From Stenocarpella maydis (lineage: Eukaryota; Ascomycota; Sordariomycetes; Diaporthales; Diaporthaceae), in NCBI GenBank assembly GCA_002270565.1, contig NQMI01000057.1, positions 124,001-188,000 on the forward strand: a stretch of DNA of 64,000 nt. Direction: 5' to 3'. Below, piece by piece: positions 11,311-23,030 of the stretch. The stretch's first letter is position 1. The number at the start of each line of letters is the position of its first letter. The notes under the pieces were generated by a model that made no database searches, was not told the DNA's origin, and saw only the letters and a list, made by a program, of their open reading frames with translations. The translations under genes and the position numbers were made by a program.

Positions 11311-13738
11311 TCAGGCAGGGCTTCTCTGTGGTCACTGGTCAGTTGGATATTGGGCTGATGATGGAGAAGAAATTTCCAGATAGCAAAGTGGAGCTGCATG
11401 GACCAAATTTTCTGAAGAGGGCGTTTTCTACACCCTGCTGGACCTTATTCCCGCCCATCTGGCAGTCTGGCTGGTGAAGATTTCCAATCCGGCCAGTCTC
11501 CAGGGTAGCATTGGTAGCGGGACATAGCGCAGGCTTGTAACAAAAACCAAGTAAGGGAAAAAAAAAAGGTACCAAGAGGAGAAACGGGTGGAATCCGACA
11601 GTCTGGGTTCTTTTGTTCTCGTAAGCCGTCACCTTGCAGGTGTGGTTGGTTCGGCTTGGCTTGGGCTCGTCTGTCATCAGGCTGCCAGCATTGACATTAG
11701 TGTGTAACACTTTTGGCATGGGTGAGTGGATGAGAAGGCGGAGATTGGCGCGATGAGAAGGTAGGAGATGCCGTCCGTGGGCCAGCAAGGAGGAGTCATT
11801 GCTGTGTCGGATGTGAAGCGTATTGGATTGGTGATGACAATAGTAGATGCACGCTACGTGCAGAGTGATTATGAATCACCCAGGCCGCACGGGAGAAGGG
11901 GAGCACGGGCTGAATCATTTCTAATCACCCCAGCAATCACGCTACGCCAGTACGCGGGGACAGCCACATGCATGCATCATGAAGAGCGCCTAGCAATTCT
12001 GGCTGCATGCTAGTGTGTGCCGCAGCAGCCAGGTTGAACGATGCGCAGTGCTCACCGTCCAGTAGCGTGGACGACAACAGTGGTGATGGTGCTAGTTGGC
12101 CGGCAGTGACGCCTCGGAGACATTCGGCCACGAGATGATTCATCGGCCTGGAGATGCGCCCGCTGCTGTGGATTATACTTGATTGATCGATTACCTAACG
12201 ATGAATGGAGAGGGATGGATCCGCACAGATCTGCCACGGATGGTCTGTGTAGCTTGTGTCCGGGCAGGGCTGTCCAGCAGGGCGTTCGGAATTAGAGAGC
12301 TGTCCGGCACGGGATTCAGTCATGGGCTGTTTGTTGCGAATGGGTGCTTATTTGATCATTCGACCCCGTTTGAGACAGAACAGGGTGCAGCTGCGTAATA
12401 CCATGTAGCAGGCACCCACGCTAGTACTACCCACGTAGACATGCCTGACATGCCGGGCAGTGAGTGAGTGTATGTAGGTACAACCAGCCTGCGTGAGACG
12501 TGTCGCGTTGTCGCACACCAGAGTTGAATGGACGAGACGGAGGATTGGGTACGAGACATCATGCCCGCATGCTGCCTGTGACGTTGGCGGGATGCTTGGT
12601 AAAGGCATCAGCCAGATTAAAAATGAGCTGCCGGCTGCCGTGGCCTTGCTGCACGCCCCCCTGGCCTTTGTCCCCGGCGCGGTCAGGAACCGGGGGAATA
12701 AAGGATCTGGATGGATGATGAATAAACGAATCCATGGGCAGGTGAAGGATCTGGCTGACACTTGCTGGGCCGGGCTGGGCTGGCGGGCTGCATGGAGGCA
12801 TGGAGATAGGGCGGGCGCAGCATTTGTCAGGCATACATAGTGCTGTATCTATGTACCACACCTTGTGTACTTAGGTATGTACCTGGGTAGTGTAGTACGC
12901 ACCCCTGGCAGTTGTGGTTATGGCCGGCCGGGGCCAGTCCAAAACCCGACGTCGGGCGTATGGTCCTGTAAGCCCGTCTCCAAGGGCAGAGTCGAAAGCA
13001 GCCTGACAGGGCCCCCTGTCTCGTCGTTGGCCCTCGCGCATGTCGTGTGTCCCGCTGACTGCGGATTTCCCAAACCAACGAAGGCCGAGTGGGCCCCGTG
13101 GGGCCCCTCCACGCACGGCTCCGACAGCGAAAGTACCCACAGGTACATGCACCTGGATCCCTCAAGGTACCTCCCGTCTGGCCTACACTACGTGCATGCC
13201 TCCCGGCCCTGCCAGCGCTCGTTGCAGAATCCCAGCCTGACCGTCTTTTCGTCAAAGGAATTAAAAGAATCGTCTCCCTCCCCTTTTGGCGCACCCTCCG
13301 TATCTGATGGTCCCTTTTCTCTTCACCAGACACCAAGACAAAACAAATCCCCATAGCAGCAGAGCAGCAGCAAGCCTCATCAGAGTCAAGACTTAGACCC
13401 AGGGTAGCAAGCCTTACACTCGTGCTCGACACCACACCATCATCGTCATCAACCTGCCTCACCCACTACTACCGCTGTACTGTGAAATTTCAATAGGCCT
13501 TCCTGGCCTTTTCCTACTCCAGCTCCCAGCCCAACGGCGCCGCACATCACTCCAGGGAGGCGAGCGGTGACTGGACACATCCCTGTCCCGCAATTCGGAC
13601 CCGCACCGGCATTGCCTTCAAGGCCTTGAGTCACCGACTAGCACAGACAACAAATCAATCCAGCCCACAATTGCACCATCTCACCACCCAAGATTAAAAA
13701 GAAGAGCCTGTCCCTCTTCCGCCAGTCCTCTCTTCACA

Positions 13739-14515
13739 ATGCCGTCAGCCACAGCAACACCCGCACCCCCCTCGCCAATCCTGGCCTCGCCCATCAAGAA
13801 GAAGACCATGAGCCTCACTCAGACATACTACCTCGCCCACAAGGCACGGGCCAAGCTGTCCCACGAGGCTGCCATGCCCGACCACAACCTCCGCCTCCTC
13901 GTCGGCCACGCCAACCTGCTCGACAGCCTCATGCTTGAGCTCGCCGACGCCGAGAGGGAGCAGGAGTCGTGGTTCAACCAGTCCGTCAGGAACGCATCGC
14001 ACCAGCCAGAGAGGAGGGCCGAGACCACCAAGCACATCCAATGGGCCGACACCATCGTCGACGAAGACGACGACTACTCGGACTCGGACTCGGACTCGGA
14101 CGACAGCGATATGGACGACAGCGAGGACGTCGAGATGGCCGATGCTGTCTCCCTGAGGCGCGTGCCCTCAAACACAAGTTTCCACATAACTGCCACACCA
14201 CCGAGCCCCAAGATGGAGGTGGTCGAGATGGACATGGAGGAGGACGACGACGACGAGGACTACGCCGAGCTCACACTGACGAGGTCACCATCACACTCGC
14301 TGACATGCTCGCCACCGCCCGAGCTGGAGCACGACTTTGATGAGTCCTCCGAAGACGAGTCCATGCCGCCGTCACCACCATCGACCATGCTGCCAACCTT
14401 TGAACAGGAGCAGAAGGGGTCAACAGCCGCTGCGACATCCGACTTTTACGAGGATGGGTACTACCTGCCCGCAAGGAACCCCGCGAGGCTCGTGTCGGCG
14501 ATATCAGTCTACTAG
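13739..14515 (+). CDS. Conserved acidic fungal protein of unknown function
   Basis: Single-exon gene for 258 aa. The segment from residue 24 (MSLTQTYYLAHKARAKLS) to about residue 82 is predicted helical. It contains a pattern I recognise from hypothetical proteins of many Pezizomycotina (LLVGHANLLDSLMLELADAE). The rest is low complexity: an Asp/Ser run at ~108-136, a second acidic block at ~163-176, and Ser/Pro-rich segments ending in SAISVY. There is no signal peptide, membrane segment or catalytic motif. Two starts are possible: ATG 13739, or ATG 13808 (residue 24), which has a better context and matches where family members seem to begin. The gene stands alone, with 6.6 kb upstream and 5.5 kb downstream free of recognisable genes. 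I do not assign a function. Confidence 0.8.
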   Translation: MPSATATPAPPSPILASPIKKKTMSLTQTYYLAHKARAKLSHEAAMPDHNLRLLVGHANLLDSLMLELADAEREQESWFNQSVRNASHQPERRAETTKHIQWADTIVDEDDDYSDSDSDSDDSDMDDSEDVEMADAVSLRRVPSNTSFHITATPPSPKMEVVEMDMEEDDDDEDYAELTLTRSPSHSLTCSPPPELEHDFDESSEDESMPPSPPSTMLPTFEQEQKGSTAAATSDFYEDGYYLPARNPARLVSAISVY

Positions 14516-14534
14516 AGAGCCTGATCATCTCCAC

Positions 14535-14536
<2 letters not shown>

Positions 14537-14578
<42 letters not shown>
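14537..14578. repeat. (CA)21 microsatellite
   Basis: An uninterrupted CA dinucleotide repeat starting about 21 nt after the stop codon of the acidic-protein gene, so it probably lies in the 3' UTR. Confidence 0.95.
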
Positions 14579-14579
<1 letters not shown>

Positions 14580-16073
14580 CCTGCATCCTCGCATTCTTCT
14601 CGTCCAGTCCAGCGATCTTACTTGATACCACTTCTGCATAGCACCGGCGTTGGGATTTGTTCATGATACCACATTTCGGCATCAATTTTTACGGTCATGG
14701 TTTCCAAAAAAGGGTTGCCTCCAGATTGGGAGAAACGTTTACAATTGTCACCACTCAAGAGGTATAAGGGGGGGATGGGGTTTCATTGGGTCACGGATAG
14801 GCTGCATTGGTCAACTTGCTCCCTGGGCTCATCATGGCCCAAGGTTGAGTGAGGTACACAGCCGAATAAGGGCAGTGGGGTGACACAGCCCCCCTACTTC
14901 TACTACACAAGCATAACAATCAATCAATTCAGAAACAAAAACTCGTCTGAAACCAGAGTGACTCTTCTGAGTCCAAAAAGTGAATCGCGTGCGCCCGTAA
15001 GCAAAACAAAACCCAATAACTGCCGGCATCGGACAGATAAATCGACCGGTCTATTGATCAGGGTGACAGGCGGACTGACTGACTGACTGACCGGGCTCTG
15101 ACATGGCCGGTCGTGGATGTCGGTACTTTGGACTAGGCAAAAGACGAGGGTGACCCTTGACGGCTGTCGGCTTAGGCTCGTCCTCGGCCTCCTCGCGCTG
15201 CGATGTTCCCGCTAATAACACCCCATCTATCCGACCGCTCGTCTCGCATTCGCGGATTAACGGTTGCCTCGGGTCGGCATGATTCATCCTGTGTACCTGC
15301 CGCTCTGCCGCTCTGCCACTATGCTCCTTGCTGGCGCAACAAGCTGCCCAGACCTCGTCATGCCCGAGGGGGCCCGGCTGGGCAAATGAGGCGCGCACAA
15401 TCTACCGTGCCTCTCCTGGGCCTGATGGCTGGGAGATGCTCCTCGGCACAGAAGCCCGTTTTTCTCCGCAGCCAAAACGATTGCGCATTCTCATTCTCGA
15501 GGCGGGCGTCAGGCAACCTCGGCCAAGGCCTTGGCCCACCCCCAGGGTATTAAACTAGTGTGGCCTGCCTGGTAATGGCGGGAGGGCGTTGCCCTGCGCT
15601 GCGGGCAAGAGATGGTCTACGTGTGGCCGAGGCTGGTGGCCCTTTTCGCTTGCCAATCACGAGGATGATTCATCATCAAGCCGCGCACACTACGCTGTAG
15701 CCCGTACACCCAGACGACCTGAGAAACCCAGATCAAAAACGCCGTCCGAACCGGGCGCCAATTAGATTCTACGTCGTGGGCTTGTGGTCAACAATCCCGG
15801 CGGAGCCTGCCCGATCGCAACTTTGAGTTGCACATGTGATCGCAAAGTGTGCGTGAACTGGCCGTATGTATCCGTCCGCATCCGTATTGCCGCTGCCTAC
15901 CAAGAACCGAAAGACCAACACGACAAGAGATACGACGACGACCAGGCGCGGGTGGAAATCCCTCCGAGGCTGGGGGCGGAGGAAATGGACTGCGACGGGG
16001 CCCCGCCGATCTGGCAGGCCTGGCTGACACCTGCGGCTGCGGCTCAATATGAGATTGATCTGAATCTCTCGCC

Positions 16074-16106
16074 TTTTTTTTTTTGGTGGTGGTGGTGGTG
16101 GTGGTG
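16074..16106. repeat. Poly-T followed by (TGG)n
   Basis: A run of eleven T is followed directly by about seven GGT/TGG units. Confidence 0.9.
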
Positions 16107-19100
16107 AACCCAGGAACCCTCTGGAGATTGAGATTGCGCCCCCAGGCCGCGTGACCGCATGTTGCACCAGGGCGCACCAGGCCAGGTCATCTCTGATCAG
16201 GTCATTCAGTCAGTCCCGCACCCAAGGCACAGCCGCCAATCTCGCCCTCCTTTCAGCCAGGCGACAGAGCAGGCAAACCCACGATGATTCAACCTCGAGG
16301 TGGGGTAGCGAGGTAAAAGATGGGTCCCCCCTCCTGGCCCCGGCCTGCCAACGGCCAGGCGTGGGGACCACATCTGGCGCAGATTGCAAAGGCACTCTGC
16401 CAGAGACGGGACGAGACTGGCTGGCTTACGTCCTGCCGGCCCACTCTGAGGGGAGGGCGTCTTTGTTTCGTATCGCCAACAACCGCAGATTTGGGGTGGG
16501 GGGGGTGTCCCTGATAACGGGCCGCATGCACTGCGACATCTAAATCACCAGCCAACAGGATCGGGATCAAAAATAAAACCAAACAGCCCAAACACCAACG
16601 GCTACGGCACAGGATCCATACCCCTCGAGAGGGCGGCTGCGAGAGACGGCGTCGGCTGACAGTACGTCCGTATACTCGACGCCTCGCCGCGTGTCAGCAG
16701 GATACAGTTAGTCCGTGCCACCCCCTTGCCGTGCCCGGCACCACTGGCGTCGGTCGGTCTCCTCCTCCATCCCGTCGGATGGTCAGCACCTTAGACGGAT
16801 TCGTGTGAGTGTTTCATGGCTGAACCAAGGCCACGGGTCGCGGGCCAAGCGCCAGTTAAAGGGACCCGGCTGTGTGTCGTTGGGGGCCGCCCGTCCCAGG
16901 TCACGTTGGCTGCATCTCGGATAGGGTCGTGCTGCTGTAATATTAATGCACATTGCGTCGAGGCCACACAGCTGTGCCTACCACCGGCCGCCAACGTGCA
17001 CATGTTTGCCTGTTGTTAGTGCGCCGCGCATGTTTCGGCTGCATGACCGAGAGGCAGGCAGGCAGAGGCTAATGCCACGGTAGCTCACATGCTTTACGGT
17101 GTAGGGGGAGGCCGGGCGTTGGGGTTGGCAGCGGCGCAGGCGGCTGGCATGGACTCGGGCTCGAGCTGCCTTGTGATCTAGCCTGGTGAGCCGAATTAGG
17201 CGACCGATTATCAGGCGTGGCCGCACGGTAGTCTCCCTTGAGCCAACCCCCTAATCGCAGCGGCATACTTTGAGTAATGCCTCCCTTCTCCCCCCCCCCC
17301 CGCGGCGGGTGTACATTGAAGTTTGCTTTCCCAAGGACCTGTCCTGTCCACGGTGCCAAGTCGCCGTGTTGGCTGGGGCATCTCTGCCCCCCGGCATTTG
17401 AAGATCCCGGGGCCGGAATTACTGTGGGTCGCCTGGCTCCGCTACCCGGCTCCGGCATAGTCCACCATCACCGCCCCGGGCGGGGGAGGATCGGGCCTTG
17501 ACCACCGAGCTGCAGCTCTTCGTGCCAGCTATACGTGTACACAAGCGCGGTCTGGCTGGTGGGGGTTTCTCCTCAAGGAGGCCTCGCGGACGAGGTCCCA
17601 CCTTCTGGAGCTGACTGCCAGGTGGTCCCGCAGGGGCCCCGTTCGACCCTCGTGGCAGAGACGCGAGGCGGTAAAGGCAAAGTCTCTGCAGAAATACACG
17701 ACTACGTATCCCAGTGCCAGCCGGTCCACGCAGGCGTGTGGTGCCAGGATGACCCCGGAGTCGTCCGATCTCGAGTGACAGGCCGCCACGACGATCGTGG
17801 GAGTCTAGATGCCACCGTATCGTATCCGGGCCGGCTGGCATCTTCTGCCGCTGGACCTTGCCCAGCCCGGCGGACTCTGGGCGGCCAATCGTGACTCCCG
17901 GATCGGGTTGGCCACAGACAGTCCAGCAGCCTCTTTCTTTTTTTTTCCCTCTCCTGCCGGACGCACGAACACGACGAGGCCGTGACACACGCTCGGCTTG
18001 ATCACCTCCAGGGCAAAACTTATCTGATGCTGGGGTTGTGGCACGCCGCACCGATCCGGAGTCAATTGAGGCTGTTGTGCCCCCGTCCAGGCCGGCCTGA
18101 AAGGGCTGAGATGAAGCTCCCAGACGGGCTGCGTCTGTCGCGGGCTCACATTCTTGGGCCTTCTCGTCCGGCTGTGCGTGTCATTGGGCATTGAAGATTT
18201 CGTGCGTGGCTCTGGGAACACACTGCTCCCGCCCCCTGCATTAGAGCATCAAACTGCTCAATCACTCTCTGAGATGGTCTCGCATGAAGCGGCCCCATGG
18301 TGGCCAGCGACCAGTCCGTAGCACAATGGAGATCACATGTTTCCGCCGGACGGCACTCCGCCTCGAGACATGACTCTCCCGAACCGGATGGTTCTAGAAC
18401 GAAGGGACATGTCGCCGGCCAGTCGCGAGGTGGGCGTGTTTCTAGCTGCCTGGGCCAGACGCTTGTTCGTGATGGTGGGTGGGTTTACGAATAATCTGCA
18501 GTAGCACTGCAGAAAGGCGGGCATGAACGGTGACGGACTGCCTGTCCTGCCTGCCCACCCACGGCGACTTGTGCGGGTACCAGAGGAGCCCACAGCCTGC
18601 TAGTGTACAAGGGGCTTCTGGCAACTGTCGTTGGCAGCTTGTTCCACCAGGTGAAACTGGCGACAATCCACCCGCCTGCAGGTCCAGAGACTCGGCAGAC
18701 CAACGACGGGCTCGGGTCCTTCCCACCAACCTCCCCCGCCCCCCTTTGGGTGGCAAATCTGCCAGTGACCCGCAGTCGACAACAATCTTCAAGCCCTCTA
18801 AAGTGCCTAGCAGAATTTGCCAGCAGAGAGGGCATGGGAAACACGCAAGAACAGGCACCCGGCCTTGGAAGGCCTCACACGAGCAGGTTGGCGGTGAGTC
18901 GTGCATGCAGATCAATGCAGATGCAAGCTAAACGGTGCCCCGCCCCTGGGCAACGCAACATCAGATCAAAAGACTTGGATCTGCATCGTTGGCGCATGAG
19001 CAACGAGCCTCATCATGCGAGAGCCCCTCCCAAACGGGGAAACTTGGTCCTCATGATGGAGACATGATCCCCCCCTCCCCACAAAAAAAGGGGTGCATCA

Positions 19101-19983
19101 AACAGCGAGATATACATTATGGGCACAGACTGTAGTGTATGCAATGTGACCCCGAGTCAACCAAGGGGGGGGGGGGGGAGACCACAGAGGAATCTCAGCA
19201 CGTGCCGTATCCAGGGGTCCTCCCCGGATCGCCCAGGACTTTTGGAAAGGGCCAGCCAGGGGAGGGCGAAGGGGGAGCAAAAAGGCTGATCTGCATCTTA
19301 TCTAGATAGGCATGTCCGGCATGAAAGTGCGGGCCGCATCCGTCTCCGTGTGTTTCGTGTTCGGGGTCGACGGCGGGGGCGGGTCATGGAGACCCACTCG
19401 GCCGATCAATATCTGAGGGCATCGCCGTCTTGAGCCGCGGAGGCAAGAGGGGAGGGGGGAGGCATTGGATTTGGATTTAAAGACTAGAATAATGTCGTTG
19501 GTAGGGGGTGGAAAAGACTCCCGTATGTTTGATGGCAATCTGGGTCAACCCCGGCGCCCGCTCCGAGGTATCGATGCCGAAAGGCCGGGGTTTTCCTCCG
19601 AGGCCGGCTCCGTATTACATGCCCGTTCCCGAGGGCAACGCGAAAATGCTGTCGGTCAACATGAGTCCACGTTCTAATAACTCCGTACTTCCTCTGTTCG
19701 ATCCGCTATGCTATAAGTGATTAGACAACTATACGCAATCCTTGCCGGTATGTCCTCATGGGGGTTTAATCTCCAACTGTCCGTCCATAGACACCGGCCT
19801 TGTTGCAACGTCCGGACAGCCGTCGCTTACCCAGTTTCATGCCTGCGTGATGCCTCGCCGCCAGCACTGGTTCAAGCGACAGCACGTGCATATCCATTTT
19901 GCCTCCGTCAACTCCAGGTTCTCTGGACTCTCGGCGGATCGGTCCTGCCGTCCCCCCGAGTTTGCCGCATCTCCTTTGCCCCA

Positions 19984-21854
19984 TCAGAGTCCACCCCTTG
20001 CGCGACCTTCGATATCCACGCTCTGGCTGTCACTTGACGACCCCACAGCCGTCTCGTCACCCGCTTCAGCAGCCTCCTTCCCAGCCTCACCGGTCTGCTC
20101 CAGGTCCCGCTTGATCTTGTCCTCTGTGGGCGCGAAGCGGGACTTCTCCCGGATCTTCTTGCCGTACTTGTAGAACGCGAACGGGATGATGGCCAGCACT
20201 GCGCCCACACCGCCGACCAGCGAGCCGCCACCCCCGATGCCGAGCACGCCGAACATCTGCCTCGTAAACAGCGGCGCCGCCGCGCCCGCCGCGGACCGCA
20301 GCACCGTGTTCGCGGCTATGGCTGAGGCGGCGAACATGAGGTAAGTGTCGACCAGGTCTGGCCGGGCAGGGAGATATCAGCGTCGGTGGTGCGCGCGAGG
20401 GGGGTTCTGCCCTGTTGCGTTGGTGACTTACAGTTTAAGAAGGATACGAAAATCAGCAGCATCGACGCTGAGAGGAACACGCCAGCCAGACTTGGGACGA
20501 CCCAGTGAACATAGTTGAAGTTTGCGCTCTGTAAATCCTCACTGTCAGCAGCAGCCAAGTATTTTGGGAGAAACCGTCCGCTTAGATGCAGAAGCGAGTC
20601 CTTGGTGACGCACCCATGCCAGCCAGAACATGCTCGCGGCAAATCCGACACCGCCAAACATGGCTAACCGCAGCCTGTCCTCCGGCTCCGGCTCGAAGCC
20701 AGCCTTGATCTTCTTGTTCTGGCTGGCTGAGTCGGTGGCCACTATGGAGGCACCGAGTGCAGCGCCTATTACGGTCCCGATGAGGGGGAGCTCGCCCACG
20801 CCCGAGTTCCAGCCGCGCATCTGTTGGAAGACGATGGCTACGGCCCGAATCAGCAAAGGCGTGTCCATATAGATCGGGGAGACGGGGTGGTAAAGAGGGC
20901 CTAGTGAGACTTACGGTAGATGGAAAAGAGCATGTACAGGAGGAGGTACACGACTGACAGGTAAATCGCAACCAGGAAGCTGATGGGATCGAACAGGATG
21001 ATCCAGGGCCGCGTCAGCGCGACCTTGTATATCTGCGCCAGGGTCTGGTCCGTCGTCTCGATAGGCGCCCTGACGCCCTCGTAGCCGGGTATCTTGACCC
21101 CCCTGATCCGCCTCGCCTTCTCGCGCAGGAGGGTCGGCGCGTACGTCTCCGGGATGGTAAACAAGAAGACGGCCGTGAACCCAGAGAGCATCAGCAGGAC
21201 GTAGAAGCTCCACCTCCACCCGTCCACGCCCTTGGTGAGCTGCAGGAACCCGCTGATAACAGGTCCCAGCGCGGGGCCGGCCCACACCATGAGCGAGAAA
21301 CCAGCCATGGCGTTGGCGCGCTCGATGGGATTCCAGACGTCGGCCAGCGCGCCGGGGGAGTTGGACAGCGGGGCGCTCACGAAGGTGCCGGTCAGGAAGC
21401 GGCCGACGAGCAGGCTGCCGAAGTTGGGCGCGAAGGCGCACAGGAAGTTGAAGGCGACGTACGCCAGGAAGGTGATGATGAAGATGATCCTGCGGCCGTA
21501 GAACTCGGACAGCGGCGCGAACACCAGGGGCCCCGCGCAGTAGCCCAGCAGGAACAGTGTTATGGTCAGGGCGGCCGCCTCGGTCGAGACCCCGAACCAC
21601 TCGGAGATGCTCTCGAGGCAGCCCGAGGGGCTGGATGAGGCGAAGGTCGCGTTGACCACGAGCAGCACCACGCAGATGGTGATATAGGCCCGCCGTGCCA
21701 TGGACCAGTTCTGGGGGTTCTCGACGTCACCCTCGTCGAAGGCGAGGTGTCCCTCGTCATCGAGGGTCGGCGGCTGCTCCGCAGAGTGCTGTATGTGATG
21801 GCTGCGGTAGGGTTTGGCCGCCGGCCGGGACAGGATTCTCGATATGCCAGCCAT
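19984..21854 (-). CDS. MFS transporter, DHA1 (drug:H+ antiporter-1 / polyamine) type
   Basis: 544-aa, 12-helix plasma-membrane transporter. Exons are 21854-20915, 20837-20614, 20528-20432 and 20357-19984. Introns are 77, 85 and 74 nt, with canonical GT...AG ends and an obvious branch site in at least one of them; all junctions keep the frame. The start is the ATG at 21854 (MAGISRIL); the longer frame begins at TTG and is not used. After a ~55-residue hydrophilic N-terminus comes VENPQNWS, the usual lead into TM1. The loop between TM2 and TM3 carries the MFS signature APLSEFYGRR, and TM5 shows the DHA1-like GPALGPVISGF. The C-terminal tail is acidic and Ser-rich. Fungal relatives export drugs, polyamines or small metabolites; the substrate cannot be inferred. 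The next gene upstream is another transporter on the same strand. Confidence 0.87.
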
Positions 21855-23030
21855 AATGCTGGGCGGGTGCGGGCTACAGCCGACTAGTTGGTTGTTCCGT
21901 GCTGCCAAGTACAAGGCAGTAGTACGCTGGTGATGGGAACGCAACAGAGGGATCGTCTAGTTCTGGGAGCCGGCAGCGGCATGCATCTCCCCCGTTGCTG
22001 GGCAGCCATGATGAACAAATGTAGACTATATCAAACCCCGGGTAATACGGCAGTTTATCCCACCCCCCACCCCCCGGTCCACACAATATAACGTCACATT
22101 ACATAGTAGATAGAAACTAAAAGATTGTGAAGAACGCATCCGGTCGTCGTGATTGATTGACGTCAGGATGCTAGCCCATTTCGGACTTAACAACAACGCC
22201 GTGAGCGAGCGTAAGCCCACTGTTTTGTGCGCGAGGTCAGCAGTTGGATCCCGACCGGGAGCCAGGGTGGGTTATAGAATGCGATCCCACTGTCTGGGCC
22301 AGATCGACTTGTGTCCATACCGATGGTAACGCTATCATGCGTCGCCGCCCATGGGGCCGCTGTCGTAATTGTAGATTTTCCCGAAGACGGCGTCAGTGGT
22401 TGGGCACAGTTTCCACAGAGAAAGAGAGATAACTAAGAAACTGAGGCCAACCAGCGGTTGCAAGAGCCCCTCGGCTTACCCACGTTGCTAGAGAGCCGTT
22501 GGTGGCTATATGTACTCCGTAGGTGCTTACTTAAGTAGGTATTTACACAGCCGAAACAAAGACGAGGCCAGGGTTAATTTAGCTTCCGGGTACTGCACGT
22601 CTAATGGACGGGAGGCTAGATTAGATTTAAGTTCGAGTCTTTTTTGGGTCTAGTCAGTCAAATGGACAATGCACTGCAACCTTGGACGGCCGTGATCAGC
22701 CTCTCATGTAGCCTCCTCAGCTGTGCGGTTGTGCCACAGCACGTCCTCTCGTTTTCCAGCAATAATAGGCATTGTGTTTGGATCGTCTCACCTGCCATGT
22801 CTACAAATACGACCCATGACAAGCATATGGTCACAGTGGGCCGAGCAACACTTTTGGCTTCTCTCGGACATAACGCAAAGATTCCGATTGCTCCCCCGCC
22901 ACCAGCTCGGGCCTCGTTTGCAGAAGCAAGTAGACAAGGAAAGTTCAGAACGCAGCTTGCCGGGTACTCTTCCGCGCGCTACACTGCAGGACTTGGGGAC
23001 GTGCCATTCCGGCTTTGTAATTCCCCATAC
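21855..23030. other. Intergenic region, promoter of the MFS gene
   Basis: 1.2 kb between two minus-strand genes. It should hold the MFS promoter and the OPT 3' UTR. No further gene or RNA was recognised. Confidence 0.55.

Larger units (their letters stand above)
7125..13738. other. 6.6-kb gene-poor, GC-rich intergenic region
   Basis: The ORFs here are low-complexity, arginine/proline-rich and overlap on both strands, with no family motif and no continuation across plausible introns. I therefore call none of them. The stretch carries simple-sequence tracts: poly-G near 8036-8050, a GACT repeat at 9702-9742 and a purine tract at 11251-11310. The last ~500 bp (about 13.25-13.74 kb) look like a promoter and 5' UTR for the next gene: CA- and CT-rich with A-rich patches. 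Confidence 0.55.
14516..19983. other. 5.5-kb gene-poor region
   Basis: No supportable gene. The first ~150 bp should be the 3' UTR of the acidic-protein gene. The rest is GC-rich with overlapping Arg/Pro/Gly-rich ORFs on both strands that show no family signature. It includes poly-T/TGG and poly-G tracts. Confidence 0.55.

Noticed and set aside
17419..18051. 210-codon ORF on the minus strand
   Set aside because: No family similarity, biased composition, and neighbouring frames equally open.
22610..22650. AGTTCGAGTC followed by T-run as a tRNA 3' end
   Set aside because: No cloverleaf could be folded from the upstream bases.
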